A DNA stretch of 36,485 nt from an uncultured Spirochaetaceae bacterium (GCA_902797305.1 CADBSK010000103.1:1-36485), one strand, 5' to 3'; shown: positions 7,071 through 15,934, numbered from the stretch's first letter. Notes: generated by a model not told the origin, from the sequence alone. Program-made: numbers and translations.

Positions 7071-7110
7071 AAGTGGGAAAAAGTAGTAAAAAGTGGAAGG
7101 AAGTGGTGAA
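7071..7110 (+). promoter_or_regulatory. MraZ operator: four AAGTGG-type boxes with 10-bp period
   Basis: AAGTGG (7071), AAGTAG (7081), AAGTGG (7091) and AAGTGG (7101) recur at exactly 10-bp intervals. MraZ from other bacteria is known to bind direct repeats of (AAA)GTGG/TGGG type at one-helical-turn spacing upstream of its own gene. Here the boxes span +1 to the start codon, so MraZ binding would block RNA polymerase; the last boxes also contain the Shine-Dalgarno sequence. Confidence 0.85.
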
Positions 7111-7549
7111 TTTACTTACAGGTGAGTACAAAAACACTCTGGACGAAAAAGGAAGAATTATGCTTCCTGCAAAAATTCGTACCGGAATTACGAGTAACGT
7201 GCTTATTGTAACTAAGTCAATTGAACGCTGCCTTTGGCTTTTTACGCCTGAGGAATGGGAAAGTGTTTCTTCAAAAATGATGGAAAATGCTTCTCCTTTT
7301 AGCGAAAAACATCGTATTATTATGCGTCGTTTTATCGCTCCTGCTCAGGAAATCGAAATTGATAAATCAGGTCGTCTTTCTATCCCACAGAGTTTGCGTG
7401 AATATGCTTCTCTAACAAAGGAATGTGTAATCCAGGGAGTTCAAAAATATATTGAACTTTGGGATTCTGCATCTTATGAAGCTTATTTACAGGAAACAGA
7501 AGATAAACTTTTAGAAGCTAGCGAAGAATTAAAAAATATCAGCTTCTAA
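7106..7549 (+). CDS. mraZ: MraZ transcriptional regulator
   Basis: Small DNA-binding regulator of the division and cell-wall cluster; ring-forming protein with two AbrB-like swapped-hairpin repeats. Both signature motifs are visible: DEKGRIMLPAKIR near the N-terminus and DKSGRLSIPQSLREYA in the second half. Start set at the GTG at 7106 (reads MNLLTGEYKNTLDEKG), because GGAAGG lies five bases upstream and known homologues begin at LTGEY; a longer reading from the GTG at 7073 would translate the operator repeats themselves. This gives 147 residues, typical. First gene of the operon; rsmH follows within 20 bases. Likely autorepressed through the boxes at 7071-7110. Confidence 0.95.
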   Translation: MNLLTGEYKNTLDEKGRIMLPAKIRTGITSNVLIVTKSIERCLWLFTPEEWESVSSKMMENASPFSEKHRIIMRRFIAPAQEIEIDKSGRLSIPQSLREYASLTKECVIQGVQKYIELWDSASYEAYLQETEDKLLEASEELKNISF

Positions 7550-7567
7550 AAAAAAGTGGGGACTAAA

Positions 7568-8557
7568 GTGGATATTGTTCATACTCCGGTATTATTAAAG
7601 CCTTGTCTGGAATATTTATCTCCAGTTGGGGAACCTTACGAGAATAATGCCTGGATGGTGGATTGTACTTTAGGGGAAGGAGGACATACAAATGCCTTTC
7701 TTTCAAAATTTCCTACACTTAATGTCATTGGTATTGATGCAGATTCTGTTATTCAGGCAAGAGCAAAAGAACGATTAGCTCCTTTTGGAAACAGAATGCA
7801 TTTTTATAACGGCTGGTTTAATGACTTTCATGCCAATTATCCAGCTGAATATCCGAAACCAGATCTAATTTTATTTGATCTGGGAATTTCGGTATTTCAT
7901 TACGAACGTTCGGGTAGAGGTTTTTCCTTTAGATATGATGAGCCTCTTGATATGCGCCTTGATCCAAATTCTGAAAAAGAATCTGCAGGGGATATCGTAA
8001 ATACGATGAGAGAAGAAGAACTTGCCAATCTGATTTACTTATACGGTGAGGAAAAACTTAGTCGTCGTATTGCCCGTGGAATCGTAGAAGCTCGTCAGGG
8101 TGGAAAAATTATGTCATCAAAAGCTCTGGCAGATGTTATTTACGATTGCGTTCCTGCAAATTACAGGCATGGGCCGATTCATCCGGCTACAAGAACATTT
8201 CAGGCTTTGCGCATTGCGGTTAACAGTGAGTTGAGACATATTCCGCCTGCTATTCATAATGCGTTTAATAACCTTAAAGTTGGTGGAAAACTTGGGGTTA
8301 TAACTTTTCATTCGCTTGAAGATCGTATTGTAAAAAATTACTTTAGAAACCTTGGTAAGCAATGTGTTTGTCCGCCAGAAGTTTCTATATGTAGATGCGG
8401 TGGAACTCCATGTGCTGAAATATTGACTCGTAAGCCTGTGGGGCCTACGGTGGAAGAATGTGAAGCTAATTCACCTTCTCGAAGTGCGAAACTTAGAGTT
8501 GTAAAAAAGTTGCATGATGCAACAGAATATCATTTGTTAGGAGTGGAAGGATTTTAA
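7568..8557 (+). CDS. rsmH: 16S rRNA (cytosine1402-N4)-methyltransferase RsmH
   Basis: SAM-dependent enzyme (formerly MraW) that methylates C1402 in the ribosomal decoding centre. Motifs: HTPVLL at the N-terminus, SAM motif VDCTLGEGGHTNAFL, IGIDADS, the catalytic-region DLGISVFHYERSGRGFSF, PATRTFQALRIAVN, and FHSLEDRIVKNYFR; a Cys-rich segment CVCPPEVSICRCGGTPC precedes TRKPVGPT, as in the family. Start set at GTG 7568 (MDIVHTP) with GGGGA five bases before it; the GTG at 7556 has no ribosome site. 329 residues, slightly longer than many. Stop overlaps the ftsL start (TAATG). Confidence 0.96.
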   Translation: MDIVHTPVLLKPCLEYLSPVGEPYENNAWMVDCTLGEGGHTNAFLSKFPTLNVIGIDADSVIQARAKERLAPFGNRMHFYNGWFNDFHANYPAEYPKPDLILFDLGISVFHYERSGRGFSFRYDEPLDMRLDPNSEKESAGDIVNTMREEELANLIYLYGEEKLSRRIARGIVEARQGGKIMSSKALADVIYDCVPANYRHGPIHPATRTFQALRIAVNSELRHIPPAIHNAFNNLKVGGKLGVITFHSLEDRIVKNYFRNLGKQCVCPPEVSICRCGGTPCAEILTRKPVGPTVEECEANSPSRSAKLRVVKKLHDATEYHLLGVEGF

Positions 8558-8859
8558 TGAAAGTTAAAAACAGACAGATTGCAAAAAATGTTCTCACTTG
8601 TGTTCTTGCTGCTGCAATTCCTCTTCTCTTAGCTGTATATGGTATTCAGACAAAGCATTATGCAGATTTATCACGAGAAATAAGTGAACTTGAACAAAAG
8701 CAGGAACGATTAGTTGAGCAGAATAAAAAACTTGTAAGTGATATAAGTTTACTTTCAAGTACAGATAGAATTGAAAAAATGGCTACTGGCGAATTAGGAA
8801 TGCATAAAGCGGAGACAGAAGATATAGTTCGAGTAGAAATGAATGGAGAGAAGAAATAA
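8557..8859 (+). CDS. ftsL: FtsL-like septal protein
   Basis: A 100-residue bitopic membrane protein in the position of ftsL. A short basic N-terminus is followed by one membrane segment (VLTCVLAAAIPLLLAVYGI, about residues 12-30) and a leucine/glutamate-rich coiled coil (ELEQKQERLVEQNKKLVSDI). This is the layout of FtsL/DivIC, which bridges FtsQ and the septal synthase. Primary sequence in this family is poorly conserved, so the call rests on architecture and context. One-base overlaps with rsmH and murF imply coupled translation. Confidence 0.82.
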   Translation: MKVKNRQIAKNVLTCVLAAAIPLLLAVYGIQTKHYADLSREISELEQKQERLVEQNKKLVSDISLLSSTDRIEKMATGELGMHKAETEDIVRVEMNGEKK

Positions 8860-10316
8860 TGACTCACACAAATTCTTTACTATCATTAGAAGAAGTACTA
8901 AATGCTGTTCATGGTGTTTTTGTTGGGTTTGACAAAAATAAAGATAATTTTGCATTTACTAATGTTGTAACAGATAGCCGTAATGTTACAGAAAAAAGCC
9001 TTTTTGTTCCTTTAGTAGGAGAAAAACAGAACGGTCATATTTATATTGAAAAAGCAATTGAAAATGGTGCTTCTGTTATTTTTATCAATAAAAATGAATA
9101 CGAAGCAGATTCTCAGAGATTTATGTCTCTGGCAAGCGAAAATTTAAATGTTTCTTTTATTTCTGTTTTTAATACATTGACAGCATTGCAGGATGCTGCT
9201 GCATGTTATGTTTCAAAATTTCCAAAACTTATTAAGGTTGCTATTACAGGTTCAAGTGGCAAAACAACAACAAAAGAGATGGTTGTTTCTGTTTTAAAAC
9301 AAAAATATAACGTTGTTTATACTCAGGGAAATTTTAATTCTGAGACAGGACTCCCTCTTTCTGTGTTTAATATTAGAGCTGAACACGAAGTTGGTGTTTT
9401 TGAAATGGGAATGAATCGCAAAAATGAAATTGGCGAAATAAGTTCAGTTTTAAAAGCAAAATACGCACTGATTACAAATATTGGTACAGCCCATATTGGA
9501 ATTTTAGGAAGCCGTAAAAATATTGCTCTGGAAAAGCGAAAGGTTTTTAAATACATTCCTCAGGATGGAATTGCTTTTATACCTGACAGTGATGATTTTA
9601 AGATCTTTTTAGGCGAAAACGTTGTTGGTTCGATTTGTTATTACGGAGAAACAGTTCCTTCAAGTCAGAGTGGAGCTGTTTTTGTAGAAGACAAAGGCTT
9701 ACAGGGAACTGTATTTACTTTAGATGGTGTAGAGATTCATCTTAAAAATGCCGGAATGTACAATTATCGTAATGCTTTAGGTGCATGTGCCATTGCAAAA
9801 GCATTGAGTGTAACTCCAAGTCAGATTAAAAAAGGTTTGGAATCCATGGATTCTGTTAATAGCAGAATGGAAACAAAAATTGTAACCTTAAAAAACACAC
9901 ATGAAGTAAATTTAATAAAAGATTGCTACAATGCAAACCCTGACTCGATGAAGAGCGTATTGGATTTTTGTCAGACTGTTAAAGGTGTAAATAATAAAAT
10001 CCTGGTTTTAGGCGATATGCTTGAATTAGGTGAAAAATCTGTTGCCGAGCATAAGGCTGTTTGTCAAAAGGCTGTAGAAATAAATCCTGGACTTTTAATT
10101 CTTGTTGGTAACGAAATGAAAGCAGGATTTGAATATTGCACTTCAAAAGGTTTTAAAAACGTTGTGTATATTCCAGAATACAATGACGAAGCTATGAAAG
10201 TAATTGCTTCTAAAATATTAAATTTTGCACAGGGAGGAGATTTAATTCTTGTAAAAGCTTCTAGAGGTATTGCTTTAGAGCGTGTTGTAAACTTAATTCA
10301 GGAAGAAGAAGCCTAA
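8859..10316 (+). CDS. murF: UDP-MurNAc-tripeptide:D-Ala-D-Ala ligase MurF
   Basis: ATP-dependent ligase that adds D-Ala-D-Ala to the UDP-MurNAc-tripeptide, the last cytoplasmic step of peptidoglycan precursor synthesis. 485 residues. Visible: N-terminal substrate domain (VVTDSRNVTEKSLFVPLVGE), P-loop ITGSSGKTTTKEM (about 128-140), FEMGMNRKNEIGEIS, NIGTAHIG, the CYNANPDSMKSVLDF block and the C-terminal VLGDMLELGEKSVAEH. It is the only Mur ligase in this cluster; murC, murD and murE are absent from the operon. Overlaps ftsL by one base and abuts ftsW with no gap. Confidence 0.95.
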   Translation: MTHTNSLLSLEEVLNAVHGVFVGFDKNKDNFAFTNVVTDSRNVTEKSLFVPLVGEKQNGHIYIEKAIENGASVIFINKNEYEADSQRFMSLASENLNVSFISVFNTLTALQDAAACYVSKFPKLIKVAITGSSGKTTTKEMVVSVLKQKYNVVYTQGNFNSETGLPLSVFNIRAEHEVGVFEMGMNRKNEIGEISSVLKAKYALITNIGTAHIGILGSRKNIALEKRKVFKYIPQDGIAFIPDSDDFKIFLGENVVGSICYYGETVPSSQSGAVFVEDKGLQGTVFTLDGVEIHLKNAGMYNYRNALGACAIAKALSVTPSQIKKGLESMDSVNSRMETKIVTLKNTHEVNLIKDCYNANPDSMKSVLDFCQTVKGVNNKILVLGDMLELGEKSVAEHKAVCQKAVEINPGLLILVGNEMKAGFEYCTSKGFKNVVYIPEYNDEAMKVIASKILNFAQGGDLILVKASRGIALERVVNLIQEEEA

Positions 10317-11525
10317 ATGGGTAATTATAGTTTTTTTGCTGACCGCCCATTAGAACAGTATAGAAAAAGCGATACCGGCTTTTTGATTTCTGTAATTCTT
10401 TTGCTTGGGTTGGGCTTGTTTACACTGTATTTTAGTTCTCAGAGCGCAGGATTGCGGTTAAAAGGGGATGCTTTTTACTTTGTAAAAAGACAACTTGTAT
10501 GTGCAATTGTTGGAGTTGTAGGATTTATATTCCTTGCCATGGCTCCAGTTGATTTTATAAGAAAATTGCTTCCAATCATCTGGATTGTAACAATTGTTCT
10601 TTGTGTTTTGACAATAATTCCTGGTTTGGGAATTGAAAAAAATGGTGCACGCCGATGGTTAAGATTACCTTTAGGTTTTACCTTGCAGGCGTCAGAAATT
10701 GTAAAGTTTACCCTGATTATGTATCTGGCAAACTTTTTTGATAAACAGTCTTCTATTCTTGTTGTGGAAGAAAGAAATGTAGGAATGGGGGTGCTTAATC
10801 TTTTAGCGTTCTGTGCCCTTGTAATTGCAGAAAAAGACTTTTCTACAACAGTGTTTATATTTGTATTTTGCTGCATTTTCTTCTTTGTTTGTGGAATGAA
10901 ATGCAAGTGGATGATAATTGTAGGCTTTCTGGCTTTGATTCTGGGAGTATATTTTGTTGTAAGCGAAGAATATCGTTTGGAACGAATTATTTCTTTTCTG
11001 AATCCCCAGGAAGGACTTCATGATGGAAACTATCAGTCGATGGCCGCAAAGAGGGCTATCAGTGCAGGTGGTTTTTGGGGTGCGGGCATCGGCACTAATC
11101 TGGTGCAAAGTAATAGAATTCCAGAAGTTCAGGCTGACTATATTTTTGCCAGTTGGGCAGAAGCGATGGGGCTTGCAGGAATTTTAATTTACTTTATCAT
11201 TTTGGGATTTTTTACTTGGAAAGGGATTAAAATTTCTCTTTCCTGTAAGAATAGATTCGCAGCATACGCATCGTTCGGTTTTATAGCCATGATTGCAAGC
11301 CAGTCTTTATTGAATTGTGGAGTTGTGTGCGGAGGATTGCCTTCTACAGGTATCCCGCTGCCATTTTTTTCTTTAGGTGGTTCTTCAATCATTGTAACTT
11401 TGTGTATGTGTGGATTTGTTATTAACGCTTCCAGATTAAATTCCGATTCTGATGACAGCGGAACAAAAGAAAGCGTTGTAAAAAATATAAACGAAAGTGA
11501 ATATATTGATTTAGCAAGTATATAG
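10317..11525 (+). CDS. ftsW: SEDS-family septal peptidoglycan polymerase FtsW
   Basis: A 402-residue polytopic membrane protein of the SEDS (FtsW/RodA) family, which polymerises lipid II into glycan strands at the septum. About ten membrane segments; characteristic blocks: GDAFYFVKRQLVCAIVG, GARRWLRLPLGFTLQASEIVKF, AEKDFSTTVFIF (with the family's conserved acidic residue), AKRAISAGGFWGAGIGTN, IPEVQADYIFASWAEAMGL, and LPFFSLGGSSIIV near the end. Called FtsW rather than RodA because of its place between murF and ftsQ. It normally partners a class B PBP, but no ftsI is present nearby. The ATG follows the murF stop directly. Confidence 0.94.
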   Translation: MGNYSFFADRPLEQYRKSDTGFLISVILLLGLGLFTLYFSSQSAGLRLKGDAFYFVKRQLVCAIVGVVGFIFLAMAPVDFIRKLLPIIWIVTIVLCVLTIIPGLGIEKNGARRWLRLPLGFTLQASEIVKFTLIMYLANFFDKQSSILVVEERNVGMGVLNLLAFCALVIAEKDFSTTVFIFVFCCIFFFVCGMKCKWMIIVGFLALILGVYFVVSEEYRLERIISFLNPQEGLHDGNYQSMAAKRAISAGGFWGAGIGTNLVQSNRIPEVQADYIFASWAEAMGLAGILIYFIILGFFTWKGIKISLSCKNRFAAYASFGFIAMIASQSLLNCGVVCGGLPSTGIPLPFFSLGGSSIIVTLCMCGFVINASRLNSDSDDSGTKESVVKNINESEYIDLASI

Positions 11526-11534
11526 GAATTAGAG

Positions 11535-12383
11535 ATGAGTGATTTTAGTATCCGTATTGACGATTACGCTGATGACAGTTTAAAGCTTCCATCTTCGTAC
11601 TCGGAGGAAACAGGTAAGAGAGTGGAAAAGGACAATGTAACAAAGGCAATAAAAGTAATTTTTGTTATTTTACTTTTTTGTATAGCTTTTGAATTTGTTT
11701 TTTATAAATTTGTCAGCCCAAGTATCAAAGCTCCCAAAGTGAATGTTACAGGTGCAAAAACTTATTCTGCAATGGAAGTTGTGGATTTGTTACGTCCCAT
11801 GAATGCAACAAACTGGTTTAATTTTGATGTTGAATCAGCTGTTTCAATTCTTGCAAGCGTAAGCGTTTTTGATTCTGTGAGTGTAAAAAAGACTTTTCCA
11901 AATAAAATTTATATAAATATTGTAGAACGAGAACCTGTTGCTCTTACTTTTGTAAATAGTAACGGTCGTAGTGTTGCAATGCAAATAGATAAAAATGGTG
12001 TAATTTTCCCAGAAAAGAGAATTTCAACTGAAAAACAGAGTGTAATTCCTATTATTTCTGGTCTTCCTGTTGAGCATATGACAGAAGGAATGAGAATTCC
12101 ATCAAAATATCGTCCGCTGATTGATCAGATTGCTTCGATTAGAAATATCAGTCAGAAATATTTTGCTGCAATTTCTGAAATTTGTGTTGTTCCAAAAGAA
12201 TATGGAAATTATGAGTTGATGTTGATTCCGGCAGGCTCAAAAATTAAAGTAATTACCGATCGCTCATTGAACGAAGACGCATTAAAGTATATGATGATAG
12301 CATTGGATGTTGTTAACTCAATTGAACCTGATGTTACAGAAATAGATTTGCGTTATGGTTCAGTATCTTATAGAAAAAGATAG
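11535..12383 (+). CDS. ftsQ: Cell division protein FtsQ/DivIB
   Basis: Bitopic divisome protein of 282 residues. Acidic cytoplasmic N-terminus (1-36), one membrane segment (about 39-60, VIFVILLFCIAFEFVFYKFV), a POTRA domain (about 67-135: KVNVTGAKTYSAMEVVDLL ... FPNKIYINIVEREPVALTFV) and a beta-rich C-terminal domain ending in VTEIDLRYGSVSYRK, a pattern typical of FtsQ. Recruits FtsL and its partner to the septum. Ten bases after ftsW and 6-15 bases before ftsA. Confidence 0.9.
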   Translation: MSDFSIRIDDYADDSLKLPSSYSEETGKRVEKDNVTKAIKVIFVILLFCIAFEFVFYKFVSPSIKAPKVNVTGAKTYSAMEVVDLLRPMNATNWFNFDVESAVSILASVSVFDSVSVKKTFPNKIYINIVEREPVALTFVNSNGRSVAMQIDKNGVIFPEKRISTEKQSVIPIISGLPVEHMTEGMRIPSKYRPLIDQIASIRNISQKYFAAISEICVVPKEYGNYELMLIPAGSKIKVITDRSLNEDALKYMMIALDVVNSIEPDVTEIDLRYGSVSYRKR

Positions 12384-12398
12384 TAACGGGTGGAAATG

Positions 12399-13655
12399 AT
12401 GGTTGTTGGACTGGATATTGGTACAAATTGCATTAGGGTAGTCATTGGAGCAGAAGATGATACTGGTACTTTTAGAATTGTAGGTACGGCTTCTGAAAAA
12501 TCTCTTGGACTAAGAAATGGCAATATTGTAAACATTGAAGCGGCAGCAACTGTAATTAAAAAAGCGATTGAAAATGCAGAGCAGAATGGCGGTGTGGATG
12601 TAAGTTCCTGCTGTACTGCTATCGGTGGAGATCAGATAGAAGGCCTTAATACTCGTGGAAAGGTTGCGGTTAGTCCTAAGGGTAAGTCGCAAAGTGAAAT
12701 CGATCAGAGTGATATTGAACGGGTAAGGGAATCTGCAACTGCTGTAAAACTTGCTCTTGATAGAGATATTCTACATGTAATAACTCAAGACTATATTGTT
12801 GATAATATTCCAGATATAAAAGATCCAATTCATCGTTTAGGCGTTTGCCTTGAAGCTTCAGTTCATATTATTACGGCAAGTAAAACTACGTTACAGAATA
12901 TTAGAGGATGCGTAAACCGTGCAGGATATTTTCTTGATGGTGTAATGCTTAAAACTCTTGCTGCTACTCACGCTGTAGTTACTCAGGAAGAAATGGACTT
13001 GGGGTCAATTGTAATCGATTTGGGAGCAGGAACAACAGATATTTTGGTTTTAGAAAAAGGTGCTCCTGTATGTACCGCATCCATTCCTGTTGGTGGCAAT
13101 ATGGTTACCAGCGATATTGCATATATGCTTGGAATTCCTCAGTTAGAAGCAGAAAAAATTAAAATTTCTGATGGATGTTGTTGGGATGAGTGTGTAAATC
13201 CAAACGCAGAAATTATCCTTACAAGTGTTGGTGGACAGGCTCCTCGTGTTATTACACAGGCTGATTTATATGAAGTTATTACACCTCGTGTAGAAGAAAT
13301 TTTTACAATGGTTGTAAACAAGATAATGGAAAAAACCAAAATTGTTCAGTTAAATGGAAATATTATTTTAACTGGTGGTGGAGCAAATATGAACGGTATT
13401 GTTCAGCTTGTTCAGAATGTTTTTGGTTCTCAGGCTGTACGAGTTGGCTTCCCTGAACGTTTTGGTGGAATAGAAGAAGATTATGCTGGTCCTGAATGGG
13501 CAACTGCCGTGGGACTTGTTAAATTCTTTAAAGATAATGTAGTTAAAACACCAAAAAAACAAAGAAAAATGGTAAAAAATTCAGATAATAATTCTAACTC
13601 AGATAAATCTGGTATTTTTACAAAAGTAAAAAAAGCTTTTAGGTCTTTATTCTAA
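12399..13655 (+). CDS. ftsA: Cell division protein FtsA
   Basis: Actin-like ATPase that anchors FtsZ to the inner face of the membrane and recruits downstream divisome proteins. Phosphate-1 motif VVGLDIGTNCIRVVIG at the N-terminus, the FtsA-specific 1C domain in the first half, phosphate-2 IVIDLGAGTTDILVLEKG, adenosine motif ILTGGGANMNGI, and a C-terminal amphipathic membrane helix, GIFTKVKKAFRSLF, after a Ser/Asn-rich linker. Start set at the ATG at 12399 (GGGTGG five bases upstream); ATG 12396 or GTG 12390 are alternatives that change only three residues. Confidence 0.95.
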   Translation: MVVGLDIGTNCIRVVIGAEDDTGTFRIVGTASEKSLGLRNGNIVNIEAAATVIKKAIENAEQNGGVDVSSCCTAIGGDQIEGLNTRGKVAVSPKGKSQSEIDQSDIERVRESATAVKLALDRDILHVITQDYIVDNIPDIKDPIHRLGVCLEASVHIITASKTTLQNIRGCVNRAGYFLDGVMLKTLAATHAVVTQEEMDLGSIVIDLGAGTTDILVLEKGAPVCTASIPVGGNMVTSDIAYMLGIPQLEAEKIKISDGCCWDECVNPNAEIILTSVGGQAPRVITQADLYEVITPRVEEIFTMVVNKIMEKTKIVQLNGNIILTGGGANMNGIVQLVQNVFGSQAVRVGFPERFGGIEEDYAGPEWATAVGLVKFFKDNVVKTPKKQRKMVKNSDNNSNSDKSGIFTKVKKAFRSLF

Positions 13656-13678
13656 TCGTGGGTCGGGAGGAAGAACAA

Positions 13679-15013
13679 ATGGAATTTGAAGTAGTTAATA
13701 GTCAGGGTTCAAATTTAACCACAGCAAACCCAACTGTTATCAAAGTTGTTGGTTGTGGTGGCGGTGGATCTAACGCTGTAAACCGTATGATAGAGGCTGA
13801 AATTCATAATGTAGAATTTATTGCTTTAAATACAGATTTACAGGCATTAAATAAATCTTTAGCTCCTAATCGTCTGGCTGTTGGACAAAAACTTACTCAA
13901 GGTCTTGGTGCCGGAGGAGACCCTGCAATTGGTGAAAAAGCTGCAGAAGAAGATAAAGATGCGATTCAGAATATATTAAAAGGCGCAAACATGGTATTTA
14001 TCACTGCCGGTCTTGGTGGTGGTACAGGTACTGGTTCTGCTCCTGTTGTTGCACGTATTGCAAAAGAAATTGGAGCTCTTGCTGTCGGTATCGTAACAAC
14101 ACCTTTCGAATGGGAAGGTGAAATGCGTATGAATCTTGCAAAGGAAGGATTGAAAAAGCTTAAGGAATCTGTTGATTCAGTAATCGTAATTCCAAATAGC
14201 AAAATTTGCGAAGTATTCGATGGACAGGAAAAACAGATGGGCTTTAAGCAGCAGTATTTAGCTGCTGATGATTTGCTTCGTCAAAGTATTGAAGGAATGT
14301 CTACAATTATTACTGAATACGGAACACCAAATATCGACTTTGCAGATGTAAGAGCTGCTATGAGAGGACAGGGAACCGCATTATTCGGTATCGGAAAATC
14401 TTCTGGAGAAAACCGCGCTATTGAAGCTGCTACTCGTGCTATTAATAATCCTCTTCTTGAAGATACAAAAATTGATGGAGCAAAGCATTTCCTCGTAAAT
14501 GTAAGGGCTTCAAGTGCTTTCTCTCTTAACGAACTTAGAGAAATTTCAAATATTGTATCTGCCTCTGCAACTCCTGGCTACGATTTAAAACCTGGTATTG
14601 TAACAGATGAAAGTATGGGCGATGAAATCAGTGTAACAGTTATTGCTACTGGTTTTGATGAACCTGCAGGATTAAAAATGCAGATTCCTGAACCAGTTTC
14701 TGTTGCTGAATCAACTCCTGTAGAAAGAAATACTGTTTCTTACGACGAATTTGATTCTCTTCTTTCTCCTGAAAAGCCATCTATGGATAATCCTGAGTTA
14801 TTTACAAGTAATGATTTTGCACATGCCGATTCAATGCCTGAGAATGTAAAGCCGTCTTCATATTCTTCTGGTTTTGGTTCTCCAAGAACCCGCTCAGCAG
14901 GATTTGTAAATCCGGGACAGAACAATTTTGACAGAAATGACATTAATACTCCTGCATGCATGAGGAAAAATGGCCTTTCAAAATCAATCAACTTCCCACC
15001 AAGAAACGAATAA
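13679..15013 (+). CDS. ftsZ: Cell division GTPase FtsZ
   Basis: Tubulin-like GTPase that forms the Z-ring. GCGGGGSNAVNRM (25-37), the tubulin signature GGGTGTGS (113-120), TPFEWEGEMRM and NPLLED are present. Start set at the ATG at 13679, eight bases after GGGAGG; the GTG at 13658 has no ribosome site. 444 residues. After the GTPase core comes a variable linker of about 100 residues and then DINTPACMRKNG, which resembles the conserved FtsA-binding tail (DIPAFLRK in E. coli), followed by an extra SKSINFPPRNE. The coding region for this tail is overlapped in another frame by xerC. Confidence 0.96.
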   Translation: MEFEVVNSQGSNLTTANPTVIKVVGCGGGGSNAVNRMIEAEIHNVEFIALNTDLQALNKSLAPNRLAVGQKLTQGLGAGGDPAIGEKAAEEDKDAIQNILKGANMVFITAGLGGGTGTGSAPVVARIAKEIGALAVGIVTTPFEWEGEMRMNLAKEGLKKLKESVDSVIVIPNSKICEVFDGQEKQMGFKQQYLAADDLLRQSIEGMSTIITEYGTPNIDFADVRAAMRGQGTALFGIGKSSGENRAIEAATRAINNPLLEDTKIDGAKHFLVNVRASSAFSLNELREISNIVSASATPGYDLKPGIVTDESMGDEISVTVIATGFDEPAGLKMQIPEPVSVAESTPVERNTVSYDEFDSLLSPEKPSMDNPELFTSNDFAHADSMPENVKPSSYSSGFGSPRTRSAGFVNPGQNNFDRNDINTPACMRKNGLSKSINFPPRNE

Positions 15014-15932
15014 AATCGATAGTTTTTTGCAGCGGTTTTATGCGGATTTGCTTACGGTAGAAAGAGATTCGCCTCAAACCGCTGAAACTTATCGACTAAG
15101 TTCTGAAATATTCTTGCATTGGTGTGAACACCAGAGAATAAAACTTGCTTCAATTACAACTCAAAATCTCGTTTATTATATGGCCTGGAGAGGTACAGAA
15201 GAAGGCGGAAACTGTACTCCTGTAACAATTGCAAAAGACTTATCTTCCCTTAGAGCTTTAGGAGATTATCTGGTCCGTTTAGGTATTTGGAAAGAAAATT
15301 TAGCTCTTTTGCTTGACCGTCCAAAAGCGTCTAGAACCCTTCCAAAGGTTTTAACCATAGATCAGATTAATAATTTGCTGGCTTCGATAGATACATCAAC
15401 TTACAGCGGAATGCGTGATGATGCTCTTTTTGAACTGATTTATTCATGTGGTTTACGAATAAGCGAAGCCTGTTCTCTTTTGATAGAAAATCTTCATATG
15501 AATGAAATGATTATTCTTGTGCATGGAAAAGGTGATAAAGAACGTATTGTTCCTTTTGGTGACCAGGCTAAAGAAAAGCTTGTTAAGTACTTAAATGAAG
15601 CTAGACCTCATATGGTAAAAGATAAAATTGTTTCAGAGGTTTTTGTTAATTACAAAGGTGAACCAATCAGTCGTAAAGGAGTCTGGAAACGCTTTCAATC
15701 AATGGAAAGCCTTTCTGGCGTTGAATCAAAAGTTCATACTCTAAGACATTCTTTTGCCACACATCTTTTAAACGGTGGTGCTGATTTAAGGTCTGTTCAG
15801 GAACTTTTAGGTCACGCAGATTTATCCACAACACAGATTTATACTCACGTAGAAGATAAACAGCTGGAAGAGTATCATGAAAAATATTTTCCAGGCCATC
15901 AAACAGAAAATTTTGATAAAATAGACGAATAG
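14970..15932 (+). CDS. xerC: Tyrosine recombinase, XerC/XerD family (first copy)
   Basis: Site-specific recombinase of 320 residues, expected to resolve chromosome dimers at dif with the second Xer protein encoded at 19886. SAM-like N-terminal domain (about 15-115) and catalytic domain with the complete set Arg163, Lys187, His256, Arg259, His282 and nucleophile Tyr291 (CGLRISEA, HGKGDKERIVP, HTLRHSFATHLL, LLGHADLSTTQIYTH). The ATG at 14970 has GAGG five bases upstream, so the start lies inside ftsZ and the genes overlap by 44 bases. XerC versus XerD cannot be settled by eye; the symbol reflects position. Confidence 0.9.
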   Translation: MAFQNQSTSHQETNKIDSFLQRFYADLLTVERDSPQTAETYRLSSEIFLHWCEHQRIKLASITTQNLVYYMAWRGTEEGGNCTPVTIAKDLSSLRALGDYLVRLGIWKENLALLLDRPKASRTLPKVLTIDQINNLLASIDTSTYSGMRDDALFELIYSCGLRISEACSLLIENLHMNEMIILVHGKGDKERIVPFGDQAKEKLVKYLNEARPHMVKDKIVSEVFVNYKGEPISRKGVWKRFQSMESLSGVESKVHTLRHSFATHLLNGGADLRSVQELLGHADLSTTQIYTHVEDKQLEEYHEKYFPGHQTENFDKIDE

Positions 15933-15934
15933 TT

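Noticed and set aside
7073..7105. Upstream GTG start for mraZ adding 11 residues
   Set aside because: The added codons are exactly the 10-bp MraZ boxes, no Shine-Dalgarno sequence precedes them, and homologues begin at LTGEY.
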